DNA from: an uncultured Parasutterella sp.
GTDB taxonomy: Bacteria > Pseudomonadota > Gammaproteobacteria > Burkholderiales > Burkholderiaceae_F
Assembly (NCBI GenBank): GCA_900766055.1
Contig: CAAFTZ010000121.1
Span: forward strand, 1 to 42,794
Direction: 5' to 3'
Length of the DNA stretch: 42,794 bases
Each line of letters begins with the position of its first letter. Position 1 is the first letter of the stretch. Under the pieces are notes generated by a model. It was not told the DNA's origin. It saw only the letters and a program-made list of their open reading frames with translations, and did not search any database. Made by a program: the position numbers and the translations under genes. Below are positions 16,785-25,322 of this stretch, in pieces.

Positions 16785-17438
16785 ATGCGCTTAATTCTTC
16801 TCGGAGCTCCCGGTGCCGGTAAAGGTACACAAGCAGCCCGTATTTGTGAACATTACGGAATTCCTCAGATTTCCACGGGTGACATGCTTAGAGCTGCAGT
16901 GAAGGCCGGAACTCCTCTCGGTTTAGCTGCCAAGAAGATTATGGATGCTGGAGAACTGGTCAGCGATGACATCATCATCGGCCTGGTCAAAGAAAGACTG
17001 GAAAAACCGGACTGCAAGAACGGTTTCCTCTTTGACGGCTTCCCTCGCACAATTCCTCAGGCCGAAACTTTGGTTAAAGCTGATATTCCCATCGATGACG
17101 TTGTTGAAATCGCCGTTCCTGATGAAGTCATTCTTGAACGTATGAGCGGCCGCAGAGTGCACGTTGCTTCCGGCCGCACTTATCACGTTAAGTTCAATCC
17201 TCCCAAGGTTGAAGGCGTTGACGACGTTACCGGCGAACCTCTGGTTCAGCGTCCCGACGACAAGGAAGAGACTGTTAAAAAACGTCTTGAGGTTTACCAC
17301 GCTCAGACAGAAGCACTTGTCGGTTTCTATCAGAACCTGGCTGCTAAGGGCGACAGCAAGACAAAATACATCAAGATCGACGGTGTCGGCGACGTCAACG
17401 AAGTCAGCCGCCGTATTTTCGACGCGCTTGATAAGTAA
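16785..17438 (+). CDS. adk: Adenylate kinase
   Basis: Interconverts ATP + AMP and 2 ADP in the cytoplasm. The protein is 217 residues, the long form with a LID domain. The P-loop GAPGAGKGT is at 7-15, the AMP-binding ISTGDMLR at about 29-36, FDGFPRT follows, and the LID is at about 122-159 (GRRVHVASGRTYHVKFNPPK). The LID lacks the four-cysteine zinc site, as in E. coli. AAGGAG lies about 8 nt before the ATG. A terminator-like hairpin follows within 25 bp of the stop. Confidence 0.97.
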   Translation: MRLILLGAPGAGKGTQAARICEHYGIPQISTGDMLRAAVKAGTPLGLAAKKIMDAGELVSDDIIIGLVKERLEKPDCKNGFLFDGFPRTIPQAETLVKADIPIDDVVEIAVPDEVILERMSGRRVHVASGRTYHVKFNPPKVEGVDDVTGEPLVQRPDDKEETVKKRLEVYHAQTEALVGFYQNLAAKGDSKTKYIKIDGVGDVNEVSRRIFDALDK

Positions 17439-17461
17439 TTTTTAGCTCATTCGATGATTGT

Positions 17462-17501
17462 TTGGCATCCGCCTGCGGGCGGAGCGCCAATTTTGTTTTT
17501 T
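17462..17501 (+). terminator. Terminator-like hairpin between adk and galE
   Basis: TTGGC (17462-17466) pairs with GCCAA (17486-17490), enclosing TCCGCC (17468-17473) / GGCGGA (17478-17483), followed by TTTTGTTTTTT. The T run ends 7 bp before the galE ATG, so it also forms the galE leader. Confidence 0.85.
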
Positions 17502-17508
17502 GCGGCCT

Positions 17509-18528
17509 ATGAAAAAACACATTCTTGTTACCGGCGGTACCGGCTACATCGGATCCCACATGGTAGTGCGTCTGATTGAAGCCGGAATGGAACCGATTAT
17601 TTTCGATAACTTCAGCAACTCTAAACCTGCCGTCGTAGACCGCATTGAGATGATTACCGGAAAACGTCCGACACTTGTCCGCGGCGACATTCGCGATGAA
17701 CAAGCTTTAGAGAAGCTGTTCACAGATTTTCCAATTGATGCCGTCATCAACTTTGCCGGCCGCAAAGCTGTCGGGGAATCCGAAACCGATCCCCTGCTCT
17801 ATTTCTCCTATAACGTCGAAGGAACCATTGTTCTGCTTCGTGTTATGAAGAAGTGCGGCGTCAAAGAATTTGTCTTCTCCTCGTCTGCAACTGTTTACGG
17901 CGATCCCGGTTACGATGAATTCGATGAAAATACTCCGCTTGCTCCGATCAATAACTACGGCCTGAGCAAATGGATGATTGAAGAAGTTCTACGTAAAACC
18001 TTTAAAGCCGAACCTGATTGGTCGATTGCCATCCTGCGTTATTTCAACCCGGTTGGGGCCCATGAATCCGGTTTAATCGGCGAAGATCCGAACGGCATTC
18101 CGAACAACCTGATGCCCTTCATTTCTCAAGTCGCTGTCGGCAGACGCGCTTCCCTGAAAGTTTTCGGAAACGATTATCCGACCCGAGACGGTACCGGCGC
18201 CCGCGACTACATCCACGTGCAGGATCTGGTCGAAGGTCATCTGGACGCATTGAGAGTTTTAGACGGTAAACCTCAGCTGCTGACCGTGAATCTCGGCACC
18301 GGCGGCAACACTACCGTTCTTGAGCTGGTCAAAGCTTTTGAAAAAGCCAGCGGAAAGCATATTCCCTATGAAATCTGCCCTCGTCGTGCCGGCGACAAAG
18401 CAGCCTACTGGACCAACCCAGAGCTTGCTAAGAAGCTCCTCGGCTGGACGGCTAAGCGCGGTATCGAGAAAATGTGTGAAGACACTTGGCGCTGGCAGCA
18501 GATGAACCCGGAAGGCTATCCGGACTAA
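17509..18528 (+). CDS. galE: UDP-glucose 4-epimerase
   Basis: Interconverts UDP-glucose and UDP-galactose with tightly bound NAD, feeding lipopolysaccharide and surface sugars. The protein is 339 residues. The Rossmann motif GGTGYIGSH is near the N-terminus; the catalytic serine is in SSSATVYG, and the YxxxK pair is in YGLSKWMIE. NPVGAHESGLIGE and the ARDYIHVQDL block are GalE-specific. The start at MKKHILVTGGTGYIG is fixed by homology. No Shine-Dalgarno is visible, because the adk terminator T run occupies that position. Confidence 0.94.
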   Translation: MKKHILVTGGTGYIGSHMVVRLIEAGMEPIIFDNFSNSKPAVVDRIEMITGKRPTLVRGDIRDEQALEKLFTDFPIDAVINFAGRKAVGESETDPLLYFSYNVEGTIVLLRVMKKCGVKEFVFSSSATVYGDPGYDEFDENTPLAPINNYGLSKWMIEEVLRKTFKAEPDWSIAILRYFNPVGAHESGLIGEDPNGIPNNLMPFISQVAVGRRASLKVFGNDYPTRDGTGARDYIHVQDLVEGHLDALRVLDGKPQLLTVNLGTGGNTTVLELVKAFEKASGKHIPYEICPRRAGDKAAYWTNPELAKKLLGWTAKRGIEKMCEDTWRWQQMNPEGYPD

Positions 18529-18548
18529 TCGAACTGCGTCTTTGATAG

Positions 18549-18579
18549 AGGCTCGCAGTTGCGGGCCTTTTCTTTTTCT
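18549..18579 (+). terminator. Intrinsic terminator after galE
   Basis: AGGCTCGC (18549-18556), AGTT loop, GCGGGCCT (18561-18568) with one T-G pair, then TTTCTTTTTC. Confidence 0.8.
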
Positions 18580-18587
18580 CGGCACCC

Positions 18588-18622
18588 AAAAAGAAACCTC
18601 CGAATTTTCATCCGGAGGTTTC
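18588..18622 (-). terminator. Intrinsic terminator of alaS
   Basis: Ten-base stem GAAACCTCCG (18593-18602) / CGGAGGTTTC (18613-18622). On the minus strand it runs into TTTCTTTTTG. It lies back to back with the galE terminator. Confidence 0.85.
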
Positions 18623-18653
18623 GCAACGGTTTAGTTCCGTTCAGAAAAGCTGA

Positions 18654-21281
18654 TTAGGCAAGCTTTTCAGTAATGAACGTTCTAGTCTTACCGAGCAGAG
18701 CGTTCATGTCGGCAGGGGCTGCACCGCCGCCCTGAGCGAAGTCAGGACGTCCGCCGCCTTTGCCGCCGAGCTGTTCAGCAACAAACTTCATTACGTCACC
18801 GGCTTTGATCTTGCCGACGAGGTCTTTCGTGACACCGACTGCAGCACTGGCTTTTCCGTCTTCAGACTTGATCAGAACGATCACGCCGCTCTTGAGCTGA
18901 TCTTTAAGACCGTCAACGGAATTGCGAAGCTCCTTGGTTTCGATGCCTTTCATCTCGGTCACAAGAACCTTGACGCCGTTGACATCCTGAGCCTGGGAAG
19001 CCACATGAGCAGCACCGACCTGAGCAAACTTGACCTTGAGTGCATTCAAGTCTTTTTCAGTGCGTTTCAGATGTTCAACCGTATCAACAACCTTGGAAAC
19101 AACCTCGAGAGCCGGAGCTTTGAGTTCTTCAGCCACTTCACGGATGATCTCTTCCTGGTTCTGAGCGTAGTGCAGAGCGGCCATACCGGTTACAGCTTCA
19201 ACACGGCGAACGCCGGCGGAAATACCGGATTCGGAAATGATCTTGAACATACCGATGTCGCCGGTTCTCTGGACATGGGTACCGCCGCAAAGTTCGCAGC
19301 TGGAGCCGATGTTAAGAACACGAACCTTTTCACCGTATTTTTCTCCGAACAACATGACCGCGTTGGTCTTCTTAGCCTCGTCGATCGGCATGACTCGGGT
19401 CTGAGTCGGCGCATTGCGGAGAATTTCTTTGTTCACGATGTCTTCGACTTCGTTGATCTGTTCACGAGTCATCGGAGAGGTGTGAACAAAGTCGAAGCGG
19501 GTTCTGTCGCCGTTAACCATGGAGCCGCGCTGCTGAACATGGGCACCGAGCACTTCTCCCAGTGCCTTGTGCATCAAGTGCGTCACGGAGTGGTTGCGGG
19601 CCGTCGCTTCGCGGTTTTCTTCATCGACTTGAGCGCTGAAGAGATCGCCGACTTTAACTTCGCCTTCGGCGACATAGCACATATGACCAAAGACGTCAGC
19701 CTTGATCTTGAATGTATCGTCAACCTTCAGGATCGTTGTCTTGTTCTTGAAGGTGCCCTTGTCGCCCATCTGACCGCCGCTCTCTGCATAGAACGGAGTA
19801 CGGTCGAACACAACAACGACTTCGTCACCGGCTTCGGCGTCTTTGACAAGTTCGCCGTCTTTGTAGATAGCTTCGACGCGGCAGGCCTGAACTGTGAGGG
19901 TGTCGTAACCTAAGAATTCTGTCGGCTTGCCTTCGTATTCGAGGCCTTGAGCCATCTTGAACTTGCCCTTGGCGCGAGCCTGTTCACGCTGCTTTTCCAT
20001 CAAGGCATCAAAGCCTTCAAAGTCAACAGAAACATTCTTTTCGCGGCAGACGTCGGCAGTCAGGTCAACCGGGAAGCCGTAGGTGTCGTGCAGTTTGAAT
20101 GCAACGTCACCGCCCAGGATCTTGGTTCCGGAAGCCAGAGCTTCATTAAGGATATCCAAGCCCTTGGACAGGGTCTGGGAGAAACGAACTTCTTCCTGTC
20201 GCAGGACTTCCTGAATATGCGGATTCCGAATTTCCGGATACTGGTCGCCCATTTCTTTAGCAACGGCCTTAACCAAGTTGCTGAAGAAAAGCTTGCGGGC
20301 GCCGAGCTTAAAGCCGTGGCGCATACCGCGGCGAGCAATACGACGCAGAACGTAGCTGCGGCCTTCATTACCCGGAACAACGCCGTCGGCAATGATGAAC
20401 GTGCAGGCACGGATATGGTCGGCAATGACCTTAACGGAGGGACTGTTCGGATCAACATCCTCAGCACCGGCAGCCTTGACTTCGTCAATGACGGCCTTCA
20501 TGAGGTTCTGGAACAAGTCGATTTCGTAGTTCGAATGAACACCCTGAAGAACGGCAGAAATACGTTCCAAGCCCATGCCGGTATCCACACTGGGACGCGG
20601 CAGTTTGTGCATTACGCCTTTTTCATCACGGTTGAACTGCATGAACACGAGGTTCCAAATTTCCATGTAGCGGTCGCCGTCTTCGTCGGGGCTTCCGGGA
20701 GGGCCTCCGGCAACGGAGGGACCGTGGTCATAGAAAATTTCGGAGCAAGGACCGCAGGGGCCGGTGTCGCCCATCATCCAGAAGTTGTCGGAAGCGAAAC
20801 GAGCGCCCTTGTTGTCGCCGATACGAACGATTCTATCGGCAGGGATACCGACTTCTTTATTCCAGATGTTGTAGGCCTCGTCGTCCTCGGCGTACACAGT
20901 CACCCAGAGTTTTTCAGGCGGGAGTTTGAAGTGTTCGGTAAGAAGCTCCCAGGCATTCTTGATGGCATCACGCTTGAAGTAATCTCCGAAGCTGAAGTTG
21001 CCAAGCATTTCAAAGAATGTGTGATGGCGAGCGGTATAGCCTACGTTTTCCAAGTCATTGTGCTTGCCGCCGGCACGAACACATTTCTGACTGGTCGTCG
21101 CACGTGTGTAGGGACGCTTGTCAAAGCCAAGGTAAACATCCTTGAACTGGTTCATACCTGCGTTGGTAAACAGCAATGTGGGGTCGTCACCCGGGACTAC
21201 CGGGCTGGAAGCGACGATAGTGTGTCCTTTGGACTCCATGAACTTCAGAAACGTAGATCGTATTTCTGATGCAGTGAACAT
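18654..21281 (-). CDS. alaS: Alanyl-tRNA synthetase
   Basis: Class II synthetase charging tRNA-Ala, with an editing domain that clears Ser- and Gly-tRNA-Ala. The protein is 875 residues, essentially the E. coli length. The N-terminus MFTASEIRSTFLKFMESKGH, the class II segments TNAGMNQFKDV and RHHTFFEMLGNF, the editing-site zinc ligands HSVTH (about residue 564) and C-x3-H in CELCGGTH (about 664), and the C-terminal GGRPDFAQGG are all present. GAGAA lies about 10 nt before the ATG. A palindrome, GCTGTTGGAACAGC (21301-21314), sits in the leader. Confidence 0.97.
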   Translation of the reverse strand: MFTASEIRSTFLKFMESKGHTIVASSPVVPGDDPTLLFTNAGMNQFKDVYLGFDKRPYTRATTSQKCVRAGGKHNDLENVGYTARHHTFFEMLGNFSFGDYFKRDAIKNAWELLTEHFKLPPEKLWVTVYAEDDEAYNIWNKEVGIPADRIVRIGDNKGARFASDNFWMMGDTGPCGPCSEIFYDHGPSVAGGPPGSPDEDGDRYMEIWNLVFMQFNRDEKGVMHKLPRPSVDTGMGLERISAVLQGVHSNYEIDLFQNLMKAVIDEVKAAGAEDVDPNSPSVKVIADHIRACTFIIADGVVPGNEGRSYVLRRIARRGMRHGFKLGARKLFFSNLVKAVAKEMGDQYPEIRNPHIQEVLRQEEVRFSQTLSKGLDILNEALASGTKILGGDVAFKLHDTYGFPVDLTADVCREKNVSVDFEGFDALMEKQREQARAKGKFKMAQGLEYEGKPTEFLGYDTLTVQACRVEAIYKDGELVKDAEAGDEVVVVFDRTPFYAESGGQMGDKGTFKNKTTILKVDDTFKIKADVFGHMCYVAEGEVKVGDLFSAQVDEENREATARNHSVTHLMHKALGEVLGAHVQQRGSMVNGDRTRFDFVHTSPMTREQINEVEDIVNKEILRNAPTQTRVMPIDEAKKTNAVMLFGEKYGEKVRVLNIGSSCELCGGTHVQRTGDIGMFKIISESGISAGVRRVEAVTGMAALHYAQNQEEIIREVAEELKAPALEVVSKVVDTVEHLKRTEKDLNALKVKFAQVGAAHVASQAQDVNGVKVLVTEMKGIETKELRNSVDGLKDQLKSGVIVLIKSEDGKASAAVGVTKDLVGKIKAGDVMKFVAEQLGGKGGGRPDFAQGGGAAPADMNALLGKTRTFITEKLA

Positions 21282-21711
21282 TTATATTTTCTCAAAGTAA
21301 GCTGTTGGAACAGCAATGTGTAACCGCGGTATTTTAGCAGATGGCTCCTCACATCCGCCTTTTTCGGCCGCGGAATCCGCGGTATCACCTAGACCTCGGA
21401 AGTCTTAATTTTTTTGCTTTCCGAACCTTTTAGACCGAACCGCATTCATCAGTGTTCTTTGTCGAATGTTTTTGAATCATGGAAAATTCGTGGCTTAATT
21501 AAAAAAGTACTTGAGTGCCTTTCAAAAACGAAAAACAAACCGCAACTAACCATACTGCGCGTTGGTCATACAAACACGCGCCAATCTAAAAAACGCCGGA
21601 GGAAGTTCGCGAGACCGGCAGGAGAAAACCAGCAAACCTAAATCGCGAACTCCACTTCGGCGCGCTATCTCGAGTTTCGATAGATTTCCAACTCAGAAAT
21701 AGAAGTAGAAA
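21282..21711. other. Gene-free stretch between alaS and the dipeptidase locus
   Basis: No convincing gene in 430 bp; a 75-codon open frame at 21414-21641 has no recognisable product or ribosome site. Present are the alaS leader palindrome (21301-21314), a -10-like TAAAAT on the minus strand (21331-21336) and a perfect 9-bp inverted repeat, AGTTCGCGA (21604-21612) / TCGCGAACT (21643-21651), with a 30-nt spacer. Confidence 0.5.
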
Positions 21712-22083
21712 TTAGTCCTGTTTATTCACGTTGGGAAAATACATCAGCTTATCAATGTCACCCGTGCGAATTGTCATCAGTTCATTCTGCAGTTCATCGG
21801 CCATATTCAAAGCCGACAAAATAAGTTTCTCATTGAATTCCTGCAGCATCTTGTCGGCCTTGGAAGGATCAGACTTCACTGTTTTCAAATAAGCCTGCTC
21901 AAAATTCTTCATTTTTTCAGCCGCATCGGCTTCGTATTCTGAATATCTTTTCTGAACAATAAGAGCGAGTTTAGGAAAGTCCGTCATTGCGATCGTCTGG
22001 ACTTTTCTAAATTTCCAATAGGCAGAGTCGTTATCAGCTTTGTCCGTTCCTTTGCCATAGGCTGCCGGATATTTTTTGAGCCC
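21712..22083 (-). pseudogene. Detached C-terminal part of the C69 dipeptidase
   Basis: This stretch continues the reading frame of the upstream dipeptidase exactly: only one TAA (22084-22086) separates them. It encodes 123 further residues (GLKKYPAAYGKGTDKADNDS..., ending at NVNKQD) with the AYWKFRK and MTDFPKLALIVQKRY segments expected near the end of C69 dipeptidases. An internal ATG (21987) could start a 91-residue peptide, but no ribosome site precedes it. Without read-through this part is not made as part of the enzyme. It was judged from frame continuity and family resemblance. Confidence 0.8.
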
Positions 22084-23220
22084 TTAGTAGAACGGCACAT
22101 AGACACTTAACGTGGGCATCCCCATAGCAAGATACGTTATTGCACCGATCTCTTTCGGAAGATTGGGACGAATCTGCATAACGTGAGATTCGTACGTTCT
22201 GAAAATACCGATCGGACGGAACGGTTCATCCGGTCTGAGGCCGCGGGTGTACGGATCATGACTCGCCACATCGCCTGTGTTGTAATGGTTTCTCAAAGCC
22301 TCTTTCAAATCTCCCAGTGATACCTTTTTAGTAGGCTGACTAAAGACGGGGAATTTGCGGCCCTCTTGGACGTTCTGATTGATGGTCGGCGTCAGAAGTT
22401 TTTGAATTTGCCAAACGCGCGGATCGTTATAGGTTCTGTCACGTCTGTCATCCCTGGTATAAGCCTTAGAAAAATTAAACTCTCCGTCTGTCTTCGGGTC
22501 ATAAAAACCATTTTTCTGAGCCCAAGAAATCAGATCTTTACTGCCGATGTAGTTGGGATCATTTTCTTTGTATTGCTGAAGACGACCTTGGTTAGCAGAA
22601 GCAAAATATGAATCTGCAGGAATTCTGACGGCCATCCATCTATGACCGGTCGCAGTCTCAAGATACCAGGCCTCTTTCGGATCAATAAAAGCGACCCCGA
22701 AACCTTCGCCGGCGCCGATCTTATCCACAATTGAACCCAAGATTTCTGCGCCTTCTTTTGCAGAACGGGCCCTCGGCAGTACAACATCCGAAATATCGTC
22801 TTCGGTTATGCCTTCCTTGGTGTTATACGGATCTAACTTTAACGCGTCATCTCTGGCATAAATAGATTCTGTCCCTGAAACACCCACCCCTTCGGAGTTA
22901 AAACCCGTAGCTCCGTGGAGCTGAGTTTTCCAGTTCGGTGCAGTTGTGTAACTGAAGCCGTTAGCCGGAAGCGGATACTTAAAATCGTTAGCGCCGTTAT
23001 GCGCTTTTGAACTGTGGATCCCTGTCTGATTTTTAACGGCTGGATGGAAAAGCATATGCTGAGCCTTGAGTGCTCCGCCGTCAGCATCACGTGCGATAAA
23101 AATCGAACCGTCTTCACTGGCTTCCGGTCCGACAACAATCGTTGTACAGGCTTGCGCAATTGAAACCCCGGCTATTGAGACGGCTAAAGCTAGAACAGAT
23201 TTCTTGAAAAACTGCTTCAT
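22084..23220 (-). CDS. C69-family dipeptidase, truncated by an in-frame stop
   Basis: Ntn-hydrolase peptidase of the PepD/C69 family, probably exported. The signal sequence ends ...SIAQA, leaving Cys25 (CTTIVVG) as the expected N-terminal nucleophile. Further family blocks are EDGSIFIARDADGG, HGATGFNSEGVGVSGTESIYARD, DVVLPRARSAKEGAEIL, EAWYLETATGHRW and FASANQGRLQ. The 378 residues stop at VPFY followed by TAA; the same frame then runs on for another 123 codons, so the intact protein would have about 502 residues. A single CAA-to-TAA change would explain the stop. AAGGAG precedes the ATG, and a run of nine G lies about 70 nt upstream. The truncated product may be inactive. Confidence 0.85.
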   Translation of the reverse strand: MKQFFKKSVLALAVSIAGVSIAQACTTIVVGPEASEDGSIFIARDADGGALKAQHMLFHPAVKNQTGIHSSKAHNGANDFKYPLPANGFSYTTAPNWKTQLHGATGFNSEGVGVSGTESIYARDDALKLDPYNTKEGITEDDISDVVLPRARSAKEGAEILGSIVDKIGAGEGFGVAFIDPKEAWYLETATGHRWMAVRIPADSYFASANQGRLQQYKENDPNYIGSKDLISWAQKNGFYDPKTDGEFNFSKAYTRDDRRDRTYNDPRVWQIQKLLTPTINQNVQEGRKFPVFSQPTKKVSLGDLKEALRNHYNTGDVASHDPYTRGLRPDEPFRPIGIFRTYESHVMQIRPNLPKEIGAITYLAMGMPTLSVYVPFY

Positions 23221-23710
23221 GATTGCTCCTTGGATATAGAGGTTTATAAATACATGAACGAGTTTAGGGACCCCGCTTCGCCCGGCACCCCCCCCCAGAT
23301 CAAGAATTTGCCAACCAGACAGTTTTTTTGTTCACAGTAAAATCTGCATGTCTCTTTGTCGTCAGAACTAAACATCTCCACGCACTTCAAAGAGAAAACA
23401 GATGTTCTCACCTCACTTTTTCCGATTGTCCCGCTAGGCACACCGGTCTTAAATACCAAGGAGCAGTTGAAAAATAAGTAAACAGAGTTTTGCTGCCGGA
23501 GAAATGACTCGATTTAGCAGCATATTCGAGGCTGCTAAGCGAGAAAACATACGCAATCTTGAAGACAAGTGTGCATAAATAGAAGACGTTAAGCCGTTGT
23601 TTACTGCAGTCCACTCTCCTGTTTCTGGAAGAGAAATTTATTCCAGCTGTTTTCCCAACCGTACAGATTGCGGTGAATTTTCCCACAACAGCCATATCAG
23701 TTAGCCTCTC
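23221..23710. other. Gene-free stretch with G9/C9 tract upstream of the dipeptidase
   Basis: No recognisable gene; minus-strand open frames of 71 and 128 codons here match no family I know and the longer one contains the hemN terminator. A nine-base C run (23288-23296; G on the dipeptidase strand) lies 68 bp upstream of the dipeptidase ATG. The remainder shows no clear promoter. Confidence 0.5.
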
Positions 23711-23742
23711 CAAAAACACAAACGGCCGAATCATATTCGGCC
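23711..23742 (-). terminator. Intrinsic terminator of hemN
   Basis: GGCCGAAT (23724-23731), 3-nt loop, ATTCGGCC (23735-23742). On the minus strand it is followed by GTTTGTGTTTTT. Confidence 0.85.
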
Positions 23743-23794
23743 CGATGCTGTCTTTTCCCGTGCTCAAGACACACAGGAAACTCTGCAGAAGCAA

Positions 23795-25195
23795 CTACAC
23801 AATACGGGAGTAGCGGCGAACTCTTTCGTCTTCACGCAGATAACGATCGAAGTTCATCGCTACGGCTCTCACCAGCAGTTTGCCCTTCGGTGTTACTTCA
23901 ATATAGTCGGGTTCCAGGCGAACCAGACCTTCAGCCTCGAAGTGTTTGAGATTGTTCAGTTCAAAGTCAAAATATTCATTGAAGTTAATACCAAATTTCT
24001 TCTCGATGTCGGCCTTAACAACTTTGAACTGGCACATCAGTTCCATGATGACTTTGGCGCGCAGGCGGTCGTCGTCATTTAAGAGATAACCGCGGTTGGT
24101 GGCTAAGTTACCGCTGCGGATGGCTGCGTAGTAGCTTTCCAAGTCACGCGGGTTGGCCGCATAGCAACCGTTGACTTTGCTAATAGAAGAAACACCGAGC
24201 GCAACCATGTCGCATTCCGGCTTAGTGGAATAGCCCTGGAAGTTTCTCTGCAGCGTACCGTTTTCCTGAGCCTTGGCGAGTTCGTCGGTGACCTTGGCGA
24301 AGTGGTCCATACCGATGAAGTGATAGCCGTTGGCGCTCAAACGCTTGATAGCATCCATCATGATGCCGACTTTTTCCGGTGTGCTCGGAAGGTCTTCGGC
24401 ATTGATGCGTCTCTGCGGTTTAAAGTGTTCGGGCAGATGGGCAAAGTGATAGAGCGCGATACGATCCGGAGAAAGTTCGATCACTTTGTCCAGAGTCATT
24501 TCAAAGGTTTTGCGGGACTGGAAAGGAAGACCGTAAATTAAGTCCATATTGATGGACTTAAAGCCGTTGGCACGAGCTGCATCAAGAACGGCTTTCGTCA
24601 TTTCGAAAGGCTGGACACGGTTCACGGCAATCTGAACGCGATTATCGAAATCCTGAACGCCGATACTCATCCGGTTGAAACCGGCTTTGGCCAAAACTTC
24701 AACCTTGTCGACAGGGGTCGAACGAGGATCGACTTCAATGGAAATTTCTGCATCCGGCGCCATCGTGAAGTGAGAACGGATAATGTCCATCACCTGGAAA
24801 ATTTCTTCATTGTTCAAGAAGGTCGGGGAGCCGCCGCCAAAATGAAGCTGCACCACTTCCTTATTGCCGCCGATCTCGGCAGAAACGAGTTCACATTCTT
24901 TGCTTAAAACTTCCAAATACTCTTTGGATCGACAGTGATCTTTCGTGACTTCTTTGTTGCAGCCGCAGAAGAAGCAGACATTCGCACAGAAAGGAATGTG
25001 AACATACAGGGATAGATCTGCCGTATTTTCACCGGTCCCTCTCGCATTAAGGACTTTCTTAAAATCTTCGGCGCCGAATTCCTTTGTAAATCTGTCCGCA
25101 GTGGGATAAGAAGTGTATCTCGGGCCCGGAACATCGAACCTTTGGAGCAGCTCCAGATCCGGGAATTCAACGTTCAGCTTTCCTTGTGTTTCCAT
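23795..25195 (-). CDS. hemN: Oxygen-independent coproporphyrinogen III dehydrogenase
   Basis: Radical-SAM enzyme that decarboxylates coproporphyrinogen III to protoporphyrinogen IX without oxygen, allowing anaerobic haem synthesis. The protein is 466 residues. The radical-SAM cluster motif C-x3-C-x2-C is C70, C74 and C77 in CANVCFFCGC, with Cys79 next to it as in true HemN. The N-terminal PGPRYTSYPTADRF and the GGGSPTFL, SIGVQDF and NMDLIYGLPFQ blocks are typical. AAGGAA precedes the ATG. It is divergent from the FNR-family regulator, which in other proteobacteria often controls hemN. Haem supply fits the neighbouring cytochrome genes. Confidence 0.96.
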   Translation of the reverse strand: METQGKLNVEFPDLELLQRFDVPGPRYTSYPTADRFTKEFGAEDFKKVLNARGTGENTADLSLYVHIPFCANVCFFCGCNKEVTKDHCRSKEYLEVLSKECELVSAEIGGNKEVVQLHFGGGSPTFLNNEEIFQVMDIIRSHFTMAPDAEISIEVDPRSTPVDKVEVLAKAGFNRMSIGVQDFDNRVQIAVNRVQPFEMTKAVLDAARANGFKSINMDLIYGLPFQSRKTFEMTLDKVIELSPDRIALYHFAHLPEHFKPQRRINAEDLPSTPEKVGIMMDAIKRLSANGYHFIGMDHFAKVTDELAKAQENGTLQRNFQGYSTKPECDMVALGVSSISKVNGCYAANPRDLESYYAAIRSGNLATNRGYLLNDDDRLRAKVIMELMCQFKVVKADIEKKFGINFNEYFDFELNNLKHFEAEGLVRLEPDYIEVTPKGKLLVRAVAMNFDRYLREDERVRRYSRIV

Positions 25196-25322
25196 CAGGG
25201 TTCCTTTTTAAAAGATCTTTTGATTTTTCTAGGTTCTGTTATTATTTTTCCAACAGGCGAAATTATCTCAAATCATCGAAGGCCGTACGGTTTTTTGCCT
25301 CTTATAACAGTATTTAGAGAAA

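Noticed and set aside
19005..21269. Two long plus-strand open frames (302 and 440 codons)
   Set aside because: Antisense to alaS, whose motifs and length are normal; no ribosome sites or recognisable domains in the antisense frames.
21414..21641. 75-codon plus-strand open frame
   Set aside because: No ribosome site, no recognisable product, and it overlaps an inverted repeat in non-coding DNA.
23408..23794. 128-codon minus-strand open frame upstream of the dipeptidase
   Set aside because: It begins right at the hemN stop and includes the hemN terminator hairpin; the composition is not protein-like and no family is recognised.
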